Made by a program: the position numbers and the translations under genes | Notes under the pieces: model-generated | Seen by the model: the letters and a program-made list of their open reading frames with translations, nothing else | Database searches by the model: none | What the model was told of the DNA's origin: nothing | Source: a bacterium | GTDB lineage: Bacteria > Patescibacteriota > Doudnabacteria > UBA920 | NCBI GenBank assembly: GCA_021825655.1 | Contig: JAKAGU010000009.1 | Coordinates: 670-34,324 of the forward strand | Length of the DNA stretch: 33,655 bases | Reading direction: 5' to 3' | In this document: in pieces, positions 19,262 to 25,976 of the stretch | Position numbering within the stretch: the stretch's first letter is position 1 | Layout of the letters: every line of letters begins with the position of its first letter

Positions 19262-20179
19262 ATGGAAACCATTAGAGTAAGCAGAGCCCGGGAGTTTGTA
19301 AATCTTTTGACCCGAGTTTTTCATTTCATTTTTTTTGCCGTGGGCTTAAGGGGCAAAAAAAAGTTTTGGGGCGTGGTTTACGACAGTAAAAGCAAACAAC
19401 CACTGGATCCGGTAATCGTTAAGCTGATTACGACAGGGGAGGAGCCGGAGGTGCAGACCTGCATTACGGACATGAAAGGGCGGTACGGTTTTTTGGTGAC
19501 CCCCGGCAAATATAAAATTATCACCAAAAAAACCAACTACGTTTTTCCGTCCAGCAGGGTTACCGGCAGCGAAGACGGGGATTTTAAAGACCTGTACCAC
19601 GGTGAGTTTTTCGAGGTCAGCGGCGGTTCCGAAGTTGTTGCACCGAACATCCCCATGGACCAGATTACCGCGGATTGGAACCAGGAGGCCAAAGCAAAGG
19701 TATTAAAATACAAATCTTTTTCAAATTGGTTGCTGCGGCTAACGGCTACATTTCTTTTTTGGACCGGCTTTTCCCTGGTGCTGGTTTTCTTAGGCTTGGA
19801 TTTTTGGAAGAACTTGGCCATTACCCAACCGGGCTGGCTGATTGTTTTTTGCACTTACATTTTTGTTTTTATTTTAAACGGTATAATTCCCCAAACCCGG
19901 CTGTGGGGCGAGGTGCTGGATAAAAATACCCGGCAGCCTCTCTCCGGCTTGGTTTTGGAATTAAAAAATCCGATTTTGCCCGATTTGTTTATGGCAAGGA
20001 CCCTGACCACCGAAGAAGGGCGGTTTTTTCTCCGCGTGAACCCGGGCAGTTATGCTTTGGAAATTAAAACGCGGGATGCGGGAGGCCAGGATTTGGTTTT
20101 GGGCAGGGTGCGGATTAGCGTGGGCAGCGAAGCCCTGGTTAACCAGACTTTTTGGATTGATTGGCAAAAAGGTGTATAA
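19262..20179 (+). CDS. Membrane protein with two carboxypeptidase-regulatory-like (Ig-like) domains flanking TM helices
   Basis: WGVVYDSKSKQPLDPVIVKL...GRYGFLVTPGKYKI and WGEVLDKNTRQPLSGLVLEL...GRFFLRVNPGSYALEI, with two TM segments between. Confidence 0.7.
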   Translation: METIRVSRAREFVNLLTRVFHFIFFAVGLRGKKKFWGVVYDSKSKQPLDPVIVKLITTGEEPEVQTCITDMKGRYGFLVTPGKYKIITKKTNYVFPSSRVTGSEDGDFKDLYHGEFFEVSGGSEVVAPNIPMDQITADWNQEAKAKVLKYKSFSNWLLRLTATFLFWTGFSLVLVFLGLDFWKNLAITQPGWLIVFCTYIFVFILNGIIPQTRLWGEVLDKNTRQPLSGLVLELKNPILPDLFMARTLTTEEGRFFLRVNPGSYALEIKTRDAGGQDLVLGRVRISVGSEALVNQTFWIDWQKGV

Positions 20180-20221
20180 TTAAGCAAATAAAGCACCTGG
20201 GGGGTGCAAGAGGTAAAAGCA

Positions 20222-20602
20222 ATGAAGAAAAAAGCTTTGATTGTTGAAGATGATGGTCTGTTGCAGAATGTCTTGGCTAAAAAAATGGAATTTTTGGGTA
20301 TGGAGGTTTTGCGGGCCAACGACGGCCAGGCCGGTTATGACCTGATTCTTCGGGAACATCCGCATATTGTGCTGTTGGATTTGATGCTGCCCCAAATGGA
20401 CGGTTTTCAGGTGCTGGAGGCGATTCGGAAGTATCCGGACCAGGAAGTGGCCGCCACTAAGGTGATTGTCCTAAGCAATCTGTGGTCGGCCAAGGATATT
20501 TTGGGAGCCAAGGCCTTAAAAATTGAGGAGTATTACGTCAAAAACTCAGCTGATTTGGACGAGGTGTGCAGAAAAGCCCTTGCTTGCACTGTTCAGAACT
20601 GA
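20222..20602 (+). CDS. Stand-alone response regulator receiver (CheY-like) protein
   Basis: KKALIVEDDGLLQNVLAKKMEFLGMEVLRANDGQAGYDLILREHPHIVLLDLMLPQMDGFQVLEAIRK...VIVLSN...YYVKNS. No output domain. Start moved to the ATG at 20222. Confidence 0.92.
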   Translation: MKKKALIVEDDGLLQNVLAKKMEFLGMEVLRANDGQAGYDLILREHPHIVLLDLMLPQMDGFQVLEAIRKYPDQEVAATKVIVLSNLWSAKDILGAKALKIEEYYVKNSADLDEVCRKALACTVQN

Positions 20603-20603
20603 T

Positions 20604-20632
20604 TTGACAAAACTATTTAAAGTTTATATAAT
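20604..20632 (+). promoter_or_regulatory. Near-consensus promoter for secE-nusG: TTGACA-N17-TATAAT
   Basis: TTGACA 20604-20609, TATAAT 20627-20632, directly after the response regulator stop codon. Confidence 0.85.
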
Positions 20633-20644
20633 AACCCCACAATA

Positions 20645-20666
20645 AAGGCCCCTAAGAAGGCCTTTT
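20645..20666 (+). promoter_or_regulatory. Short hairpin with T-run in the secE 5' UTR
   Basis: AAGGCC-cctaagaa-GGCCTT plus TT; lies between the promoter and the secE ATG. Confidence 0.45.
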
Positions 20667-20680
20667 AAAAAAGGAAAAAA

Positions 20681-20863
20681 ATGAATATCATGGGATTTTT
20701 AGGCGAAGTTAAAGCCGAATTACAGAAGGTTATCTGGCCCACGCGGACAGAAACGATTAAATATACCGTAACAGTGATTTTATTTAGCATTGGGGTGGCA
20801 CTAATTTTAGGCGCCGCTGATTACGGCCTGTTTACGCTCTTTTCACGCATTATCCAAAAATAA
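20681..20863 (+). CDS. secE: Preprotein translocase subunit SecE
   Basis: MNIMGFLGEVKAELQKVIWPTRTETIKYTVTVILFSIGVALILGAADYGL. Confidence 0.94.
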   Translation: MNIMGFLGEVKAELQKVIWPTRTETIKYTVTVILFSIGVALILGAADYGLFTLFSRIIQK

Positions 20864-20869
20864 CAGCCC

Positions 20870-21412
20870 ATGCTTCCCCCGGGACACGTTGCTGCCGGCT
20901 ACTTGGTTGCCGAAGGCCTGCTCACAGCTTTAAAGCCGCAGTTGAGCGGCGCGGAATTGAATCAACTGGTGTGGTGGGGGATGTTTTTCAGCTTTGCGCC
21001 CGATTTGGATAATTTTTTAGCCTTCTTTAAAATCAGATCCTTTTATTACTACCGCAAGGACAATACCATTCACCGCCAGTTTTTAACTCACGTGCCCGTG
21101 CTTTGGTTGTTGGCCGGCCTGTCGCTCTATCTGTTTGGTCCGACCTTGTATGTAAGGTACGTAGGTATAATGCTTTGGGCGGGCAGTTGGAGCCACTTTA
21201 TTTTGGACAGCTTGGACTACGGCGTTATGTGGTTATGGCCTTTCAATCGGGAAGTCTGGGCGTTGCGGGGGAGCGGTGTGAAAAAACAGATTGACGTCCC
21301 CGGTTTTTTAAACTACTGGCTAAGTTTCCTGAAGCTTTACACCACGCGGCTGACTTTTTACGCCGAAATTGCAATACTTGTGGCTGCTGCGGTGTTTTAC
21401 AAACTACATTAA
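20870..21412 (+). CDS. YdjM/DUF457-like membrane-associated putative metal-dependent hydrolase
   Basis: LPPGHVAAGYLVAEG...FAPDLDNFLAFF...HRQFLTHVPVLW...WSHFILDSLDYGVMWLWPF. Confidence 0.75.
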   Translation: MLPPGHVAAGYLVAEGLLTALKPQLSGAELNQLVWWGMFFSFAPDLDNFLAFFKIRSFYYYRKDNTIHRQFLTHVPVLWLLAGLSLYLFGPTLYVRYVGIMLWAGSWSHFILDSLDYGVMWLWPFNREVWALRGSGVKKQIDVPGFLNYWLSFLKLYTTRLTFYAEIAILVAAAVFYKLH

Positions 21413-21442
21413 CCTTTAATTAAGTTTTCATTTAATAATCCT

Positions 21443-21988
21443 ATGGCAAGACAGCAAGTTACGGGCGAGCGTCATTGGTACGTGCTTCACACCTATAGCG
21501 GCTACGAAGACAGCGTGGCTTTCAATTTGAAACAGAGAATTGAAAGCATGGATATGCAAGACAAGATTTTTGACGCCATTGTACCCAAAGAGAAAAAGAT
21601 CAAGATTAAAGACGGCAAGCGGGTCACGGTGGAAGAAAAGATTTTTCCCGGCTACGTGCTGGTGGATATGATTGTAACGGACGACTCTTGGTATGTGGTA
21701 AGGAACACGCCTAACGTGACGGGTTTCGTTGGGTCAGGTACAATCCCGACTCCGATTGCCGAAGACGAGCTGAATTATTTGAAAAAGCGCATGGGCGCCG
21801 AAGAGCCGAAGTTTAAAGTGGATATCCATATTGGCGAACTGGTGCGCATTACCGACGGGCCGTTTAAGGATTACGAAGGCAAGGTAGGCGAATTGGACGA
21901 GGCCAAAGGCAAGGCCAAGGTTATGGTAACCATTTTCGGCCGCGAAACGCCCGTGGAATTGGATTTTTTGCAGGTTAAAAAGATTTAA
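21443..21988 (+). CDS. nusG: Transcription termination/antitermination protein NusG
   Basis: RHWYVLHTYSGYEDSVAFNLKQRIESM...FPGYVLVDMIVTDDSWYVVRNTPNVTGFVGSG...KVMVTIFGRETPVELDF. Confidence 0.97.
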   Translation: MARQQVTGERHWYVLHTYSGYEDSVAFNLKQRIESMDMQDKIFDAIVPKEKKIKIKDGKRVTVEEKIFPGYVLVDMIVTDDSWYVVRNTPNVTGFVGSGTIPTPIAEDELNYLKKRMGAEEPKFKVDIHIGELVRITDGPFKDYEGKVGELDEAKGKAKVMVTIFGRETPVELDFLQVKKI

Positions 21989-22004
21989 TTTATTTATATA
22001 AGGA

Positions 22005-22088
22005 ATGGTGGGTTTCCCGATACGTTGGGAGATCTCGGTCGCCCTAAAAAACCTTTTGCCAGTAATGGCAGGGGCAGCGGCCTACCAT
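22005..22088 (+). promoter_or_regulatory. Candidate structured ribosomal-protein leader upstream of rplK
   Basis: ATGGTGGG (22005-22012) can pair with CCTACCAT (22081-22088), enclosing further small helices such as TGCCA-gtaa-TGGCA. Confidence 0.45.
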
Positions 22089-22098
22089 CAAAAAGTGT

Positions 22099-22521
22099 AT
22101 GGCAAAGAAAATCAAGACAGTGCTTAAATTGCAGCTGCCGGCCGGCAAAGCCACTCCGGCCCCGCCAGTCGGTACCGCGCTTGGTCCCCATGGCGTGAAT
22201 ATTGCTGCCTTCGTTAAAGAATTTAACGACCGCACGGCGGGCGGCGACATGCTGACCCCCGTGGAAATGACGATTTTTGAGGACCGCTCATTCTCCTTCA
22301 TTCTCAAAACCCCGCCTGTGGCTAACCTGATTATGAAGGCTATTGGCCTGCAAAAAGGCTCGGCTAACCCGCTGACCAATAAAGTCGGCAAAATCACCAA
22401 CGCCCAGGTTAAGGAAATTGCGGAAAAAAAGATGCCCGACTTAAACTGCAGCACGCTGGAAGCGGCTATGCAGACCGTGCGCGGCACCGCCCGTTCTATG
22501 GGCGTGGAAGTGATTGATTAA
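22099..22521 (+). CDS. rplK: 50S ribosomal protein L11
   Basis: [43 protein letters not shown]. Confidence 0.97.
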   Translation: MAKKIKTVLKLQLPAGKATPAPPVGTALGPHGVNIAAFVKEFNDRTAGGDMLTPVEMTIFEDRSFSFILKTPPVANLIMKAIGLQKGSANPLTNKVGKITNAQVKEIAEKKMPDLNCSTLEAAMQTVRGTARSMGVEVID

Positions 22522-22555
22522 ATTTTTAGTTTAATCATCATTAAACAATAAATAT

Positions 22556-23320
22556 ATGGAATTTGGGATTTTTACCCTCCTCTTGCTGGTCCTGGTTTTT
22601 GTAGTCCTGCCCGGGCTGCGCGTGGTCCAACAGTACGAGAAGGGCGTAGTCTTTGTCTTAGGCAAGATTACAGGCATAAAAGAGCCGGGCCTGTGCTGGG
22701 TTATCCCTTATATTTCCTGGATGCGCAAAGTTGACCTTAGAACTATTACTTTGCCCATTCCGCCGCAGAAGATTATTACCAAGGATAATGTTTCGGTAGA
22801 CGTTTCCGCTGTGGCCTACTACCAGGTGGTGGATGTGGTCAAAAGCATTGTGGCCATAGAAAATGTCATGTCCGCAATTAACCAGATTGCGCAGACAACC
22901 ATAAGGAATATTGTCGGCAAGTTCCAGCTGGATGAGATTCTCTCCGAGCGCACGACTATAAACCAGGAAATTCGCGCCGTGCTGGACCAGCACACCGAAC
23001 CCTGGGGCGTGGTAGTGTCTTTGGTGGAAATTAAGGACATTGAACTGCCGGAAAATATGCAGCGCGCCATGGCCAAGCAGGCCGAAGCCGAACGCGAAAA
23101 GCGCGCTAAGATTATTGCTGCTGAAGGCGAATTCCTTTCCGTACAGAAACTGGCCGACGCGGCGGATGTGATTAATACCCACCCGATTGCCCTGCAGCTC
23201 AGGAATTTACAGACCATGGCGGAAATCTCCGTGGAAAAAAACTCCACCATAATTTTCCCCGCCCAGTTTATGAGCACAGTCCAGGACATAAAGAATTTTG
23301 TTGATTTAGAGAAAAAATAA
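22556..23320 (+). CDS. SPFH/band 7 (slipin/stomatin-like) membrane protein
   Basis: LRVVQQYEKGVVFVLGKITGIKEPGLCWVIPYISWMRKVDLRTITLPIPPQKIITKDNVSVDVSAVAYYQVVD...MAKQAEAEREKRAKIIAAEGEF. Confidence 0.95.
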   Translation: MEFGIFTLLLLVLVFVVLPGLRVVQQYEKGVVFVLGKITGIKEPGLCWVIPYISWMRKVDLRTITLPIPPQKIITKDNVSVDVSAVAYYQVVDVVKSIVAIENVMSAINQIAQTTIRNIVGKFQLDEILSERTTINQEIRAVLDQHTEPWGVVVSLVEIKDIELPENMQRAMAKQAEAEREKRAKIIAAEGEFLSVQKLADAADVINTHPIALQLRNLQTMAEISVEKNSTIIFPAQFMSTVQDIKNFVDLEKK

Positions 23321-23334
23321 TCGTTAATTAATTT

Positions 23335-23370
23335 GTGGGACCCGAAAGTTAACAAAGGGGTTTGTACCAC
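23335..23370 (+). promoter_or_regulatory. Candidate L1-type autoregulatory hairpin in the rplA 5' UTR
   Basis: GTGG-g-ACCC ... GGGT-ttgta-CCAC: two short helices separated by an asymmetric internal loop, immediately upstream of the SD. Confidence 0.4.
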
Positions 23371-23383
23371 GAAAGGAAAACAT

Positions 23384-24067
23384 ATGCCAAAAGTGGCAAA
23401 GCGAGTCAAGGCCAACAACGAGTTGGTGGATGCTAATAAAATTTATACCCCCGAAGAGGCTGTGGAGCTGGCGAAAAAGACGGCTAACACCAAGTTTGTG
23501 GGCAGCATAGAGGTGCATATCCGCACCAAGATTGACGCCAAGAAGACGGACCAGTCCGTTCGCGGTACGGTCAGTCTGCCTCACGGCACGGGTAAAACCA
23601 AGCGCGTGGCGGCTTTTGTGACTGAGGCCAAGGAAAAAGACGCTAAAGAAGCGGGTGCGGCAGTAGTGGGCGGCGAGGAGCTGATTAAAAAGATTAAAGA
23701 GACCGAAAAGACGGATTTCGACGTGGCTGTGGCCGAACCTGCCATGATGCCGAAATTGGCCCAGATTGCCAAAATTTTGGGCACCCGGGGCCTGATGCCC
23801 AACCCGAAAACCGGTACGGTAGGAGCGAACATTGACCAGCTAATCAAAGAAATCGCCGGCGGCAAGGTCAACTACAAAAACGACGACAGCGGCAATATCC
23901 ACCAGATTATCGGCAAGTCGAATTTTGAAACCAAGCAACTGCTGGAAAACCTGAAAGCCTTTTACGACAGCGTGATTGCAGCCAAGCCCGCAGCGGTCAA
24001 GGGCCAGTATCTGGGCGCGATTTCCATCAACGTCACCATGGGCCCGGGTATCCGCGTAAAAATGTGA
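23384..24067 (+). CDS. rplA: 50S ribosomal protein L1
   Basis: MPKVAKRVKANNELVDANKIYTPEEAVELAKKTANTKFVGSIEVHIRTKIDAKKTDQSVRGTVSLPHGTGKTKRVAAF. Start placed at the ATG at 23384. Confidence 0.96.
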   Translation: MPKVAKRVKANNELVDANKIYTPEEAVELAKKTANTKFVGSIEVHIRTKIDAKKTDQSVRGTVSLPHGTGKTKRVAAFVTEAKEKDAKEAGAAVVGGEELIKKIKETEKTDFDVAVAEPAMMPKLAQIAKILGTRGLMPNPKTGTVGANIDQLIKEIAGGKVNYKNDDSGNIHQIIGKSNFETKQLLENLKAFYDSVIAAKPAAVKGQYLGAISINVTMGPGIRVKM

Positions 24068-24076
24068 ATAGTTTGT

Positions 24077-24114
24077 AAAAAGCGCCAGCTTGGTAAGCGG
24101 GCGCTTTTTGTTTT
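24077..24114 (+). terminator. Bidirectional-looking intrinsic terminator between rplA and the convergent gene A
   Basis: AAAAAGCGCC...GGCGCTTTTTG, with T/A tracts on both sides. Confidence 0.85.
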
Positions 24115-24132
24115 GGGGGTGCGGCCGGTAGG

Positions 24133-24354
24133 CTACACACCCCAAGCTTCACGGAAGAGCAAGTGGTCGCGCATAAAGCTCATGAGCGCGGGCTTGGATT
24201 TCGGGGCCATGACCCCGACGCCGTCATCCCTGACCAGGATATTCCACTTGCATCCATTGATGCTTTGTTCGAGGTGATAAACCCCGTCCATTTGCTGCCC
24301 CACGGTCTTAATGGCGCTAAGGGCCCCTTCCGACTTGATGAACAAGCGAAGCAT
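24133..24354 (-). CDS. Gene A: uncharacterised 73-aa protein
   Basis: MLRLFIKSEGALSAIKTVGQQMDGVYHLEQSINGCKWNILVRDDGVGVMAPKSKPALMSFMRDHLLFREAWGV; strong SD AGGAGG 10 nt upstream. Confidence 0.65.
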   Translation of the reverse strand: MLRLFIKSEGALSAIKTVGQQMDGVYHLEQSINGCKWNILVRDDGVGVMAPKSKPALMSFMRDHLLFREAWGV

Positions 24355-24420
24355 TTCTATTTTTCCTCCTGGGAACGTGATTTGCGAACTCAAGCAAATT
24401 TGTTAGCTTGCTTCAGGCCG

Positions 24421-24459
24421 CAAAAATAATAAAACCCCTTCTTGGGCAGAAGGGGTTTT
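24421..24459 (-). terminator. Attenuator terminator A (upstream of gene A)
   Basis: Minus strand: AAAACCCCTTCT-gccca-AGAAGGGGTTTT (12 bp) followed by ATTATTTTT. Confidence 0.85.
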
Positions 24460-24479
24460 ATGCTTTAAGGAAATTATAA

Positions 24480-24563
24480 TCAAATTCCAAAACCCCTTAT
24501 GCGAGTAAGGCTAAGGGTAAGGAGCAGGCTTTGGATTTTAATAATAATGTTTTTTGGGCTCAT
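24480..24563 (-). CDS. Putative leader peptide A (27 aa)
   Basis: ATG...TGA encodes MSPKNIIIKIQSLLLTLSLTRIRGFGI; last codons overlap antiterminator segment 2 (AAGGGGTTTT), 30 nt before the terminator hairpin. Confidence 0.5.
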   Translation of the reverse strand: MSPKNIIIKIQSLLLTLSLTRIRGFGI

Positions 24564-24599
24564 ATTTTTATAAAGGCGTAAATGCATTAATTGTTGGGG

Positions 24600-24628
24600 G
24601 GCAGCGGACCTTTTTCGGGTCTGCTGCC
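24600..24628. repeat. Inverted repeat (hairpin) downstream of gene B2
   Basis: GGCAGCGGACC-tttttcg-GGTCTGCTGCC, no strong U-tract. Confidence 0.5.
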
Positions 24629-24644
24629 TGGCTTGGCGGCATGG

Positions 24645-24917
24645 TTAGCCGCCTTGGATGGGGCCGGGCTCGAAGCAGAGCTGCTTCGTTCGGGGGTTGA
24701 CGAATACCGTCTCCCCGGGTTTGAGCGTGATGGGCTGCTTGTCGCTGCTGCCGTAGCAAAATTTCCCGCAAGCGACTTTGAGTTTGAGCAGTCCGTTGTT
24801 GGAGACCACTTCGCCTTCGATTTCGCCGGTATACAACTGGCCGGTGAGCTTTAGGGTTAGCTGTCCTGGGGCGGCGAAGTCGACGTCGTTTTCTACCGTG
24901 TAAACATGCACGGCCAT
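24645..24917 (-). CDS. Gene B2: uncharacterised 90-aa protein
   Basis: MAVHVYTVENDVDFAAPGQLTLKLTGQLYTGEIEGEVVSNNGLLKLKVACGKFCYGSSDKQPITLKPGETVFVNPRTKQLCFEPGPIQGG; SD AAGGAGG. Track start at 25157 is too long. Confidence 0.7.
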   Translation of the reverse strand: MAVHVYTVENDVDFAAPGQLTLKLTGQLYTGEIEGEVVSNNGLLKLKVACGKFCYGSSDKQPITLKPGETVFVNPRTKQLCFEPGPIQGG

Positions 24918-24934
24918 CTGTTTTTCCTCCTTGG

Positions 24935-25081
24935 TTAGACTCCCATCAGAAACGGGATGACCCTGGACGGGTCCTGGTGGGGGTCTTGGTTGTCGTTGCC
25001 GGCGTTCCAGTACGGAATAGCCGGAAAATTGGTGCGGTACTCCTGGGTGGGAGCGGGGCGTTCTGTGGATTTGGGGTTCAT
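24935..25081 (-). CDS. Gene B1: uncharacterised 48-aa Pro/Asn-rich peptide
   Basis: MNPKSTERPAPTQEYRTNFPAIPYWNAGNDNQDPHQDPSRVIPFLMGV; GGGAG 7 nt upstream of the ATG; gene B2 starts 17 nt after its stop. Confidence 0.5.
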   Translation of the reverse strand: MNPKSTERPAPTQEYRTNFPAIPYWNAGNDNQDPHQDPSRVIPFLMGV

Positions 25082-25115
25082 CTTTTTTCTCCCGCAATTT
25101 GTGTCCCTTGTGGGC

Positions 25116-25139
25116 ACAAGCCTGAGTTTTCAGGCTTGT
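25116..25139. repeat. Perfect 10-bp hairpin in the B1 5' UTR, downstream of terminator B
   Basis: ACAAGCCTGA-gttt-TCAGGCTTGT. Confidence 0.7.
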
Positions 25140-25154
25140 AACCGCAAAGATAAA

Positions 25155-25183
25155 CAAAAAATCCTCCCCGCCAGGGGGAGGAT
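25155..25183 (-). terminator. Attenuator terminator B (upstream of B1/B2)
   Basis: Minus strand: ATCCTCCCC-ctggc-GGGGAGGAT followed by TTTTTG. Confidence 0.85.
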
Positions 25184-25199
25184 TGAAAGTTTTGTTTGC

Positions 25200-25280
25200 T
25201 TAAACCAAACTCTCTCTACGCCCGGCAGGGGAAGGAATAATAAGGCTAATAATGCTAATGAGAGAGAAATTGGAATACAT
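25200..25280 (-). CDS. Putative leader peptide B (26 aa)
   Basis: MYSNFSLISIISLIIPSPAGRRESLV; ATG lies 9 nt after the -10 TAAAAT; stop codon 16 nt before the terminator hairpin. Confidence 0.5.
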   Translation of the reverse strand: MYSNFSLISIISLIIPSPAGRRESLV

Positions 25281-25289
25281 AGTATAAAT

Positions 25290-25317
25290 ATTTTAGCAGA
25301 CTATTTTATCTTGTCAA
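25290..25317 (-). promoter_or_regulatory. Promoter B: TTGACA-N16-TAAAAT with extended -10 TGC
   Basis: Minus-strand TTGACA at 25317-25312 and TGC-TAAAAT at 25298-25290. Confidence 0.75.
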
Positions 25318-25326
25318 ATCCACATA

Positions 25327-25369
25327 CGAAAACAGCTGGCCTGAGTGTGACTCTGCGGGCCAGCTGTTT
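25327..25369 (-). terminator. Hairpin terminator of gene C
   Basis: AAACAGCTGGCC/GGCCAGCTGTTT 12-bp perfect stem with a short TTTT tail on the minus strand. Confidence 0.65.
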
Positions 25370-25416
25370 ATTGCTTAGGTGGTTTTGGTGTACCCGCCTT
25401 TCTTTAGTTTTCCTCC

Positions 25417-25926
25417 TTAGAACATGGCCTTGGCCGCAAAGCCCTGGTGCGTGCCCAAACGGGACTCCGCTCGCCAGATTCCGGATTCGCAGGCGAACCA
25501 GAATTTGGACAAGCTGCCTTCGGGCGGCTCCAGGTGCCAGACCCTGATTTCGTGGACCCGCTCGCCGATAGCCACGGAATGTAGGTTGCCGATGCGGCTG
25601 ACGTAGTCCGCAACCGGGCCGGTTACCCTCAGGGGCTGCGGGTCTCCCAGCTTGCAGATTTGGGCCAGGGCGCGGGTTTTCGCATTTAGAAACTCATCCG
25701 TGTCGCAGAATGAGCCTTCAATGCACAGTACCGGATCTTCCGGCAAGCCTATTTCCCCGGTGTATTCCAGGCCCGGCTTCTCTTTGTCCACGAAGACGAT
25801 TAGGTTGTTTTTGTCGCCCCGGACAATGAGCTTAACCCGGATGGGTTTCTGGTTTCCTTCAACAATGGCGAATGAGTCGCCGTTGGTGAAAGCGGAATTG
25901 GACACAAGTTTGGCAAAAAGCGGCAT
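25417..25926 (-). CDS. Gene C: uncharacterised 169-aa protein
   Basis: MPLFAKLVSNSAFTNGDSFAIVEGNQKPIRVKLIVRGDKNNLIVFVDKEKPGLEYTGEIGLPEDPVLCIEGSFCDTDEFLNAKTRALAQICKL...; SD GGAGGT 6 nt upstream of the ATG at 25926. The track start at 26055 would run through the terminator. Confidence 0.75.
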   Translation of the reverse strand: MPLFAKLVSNSAFTNGDSFAIVEGNQKPIRVKLIVRGDKNNLIVFVDKEKPGLEYTGEIGLPEDPVLCIEGSFCDTDEFLNAKTRALAQICKLGDPQPLRVTGPVADYVSRIGNLHSVAIGERVHEIRVWHLEPPEGSLSKFWFACESGIWRAESRLGTHQGFAAKAMF

Positions 25927-25976
25927 TCGCCACCTCCGGCCCGGCTGTTTTCTTATAAACAGGCGAACCGCAAGCG

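Noticed and set aside
24568-24771. Alternative minus-strand ORF (67 aa) overlapping the end of gene B2
   Set aside because: Out of frame with the well-supported B2 gene and lacking an SD.
24480-25280. Interpreting leaders A and B as ilv/leu-type amino-acid attenuators because of Ile/Leu-rich peptides
   Set aside because: The downstream genes are not branched-chain amino-acid genes and leaders C and D lack such codon runs, so a specific amino-acid signal is not supported.
25330-25369. 12-bp inverted repeat AAACAGCTGGCC as a possible mobile-element end or CRISPR-like repeat
   Set aside because: Single copy, positioned just after gene C; best explained as a terminator hairpin. No CRISPR arrays or transposase genes were seen.
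24957-25547. 196-aa plus-strand ORF spanning the B promoter, leader and gene C end
   Set aside because: Crosses a strong minus-strand promoter and terminators; low-complexity Arg/Ser-rich C-terminus; no SD.
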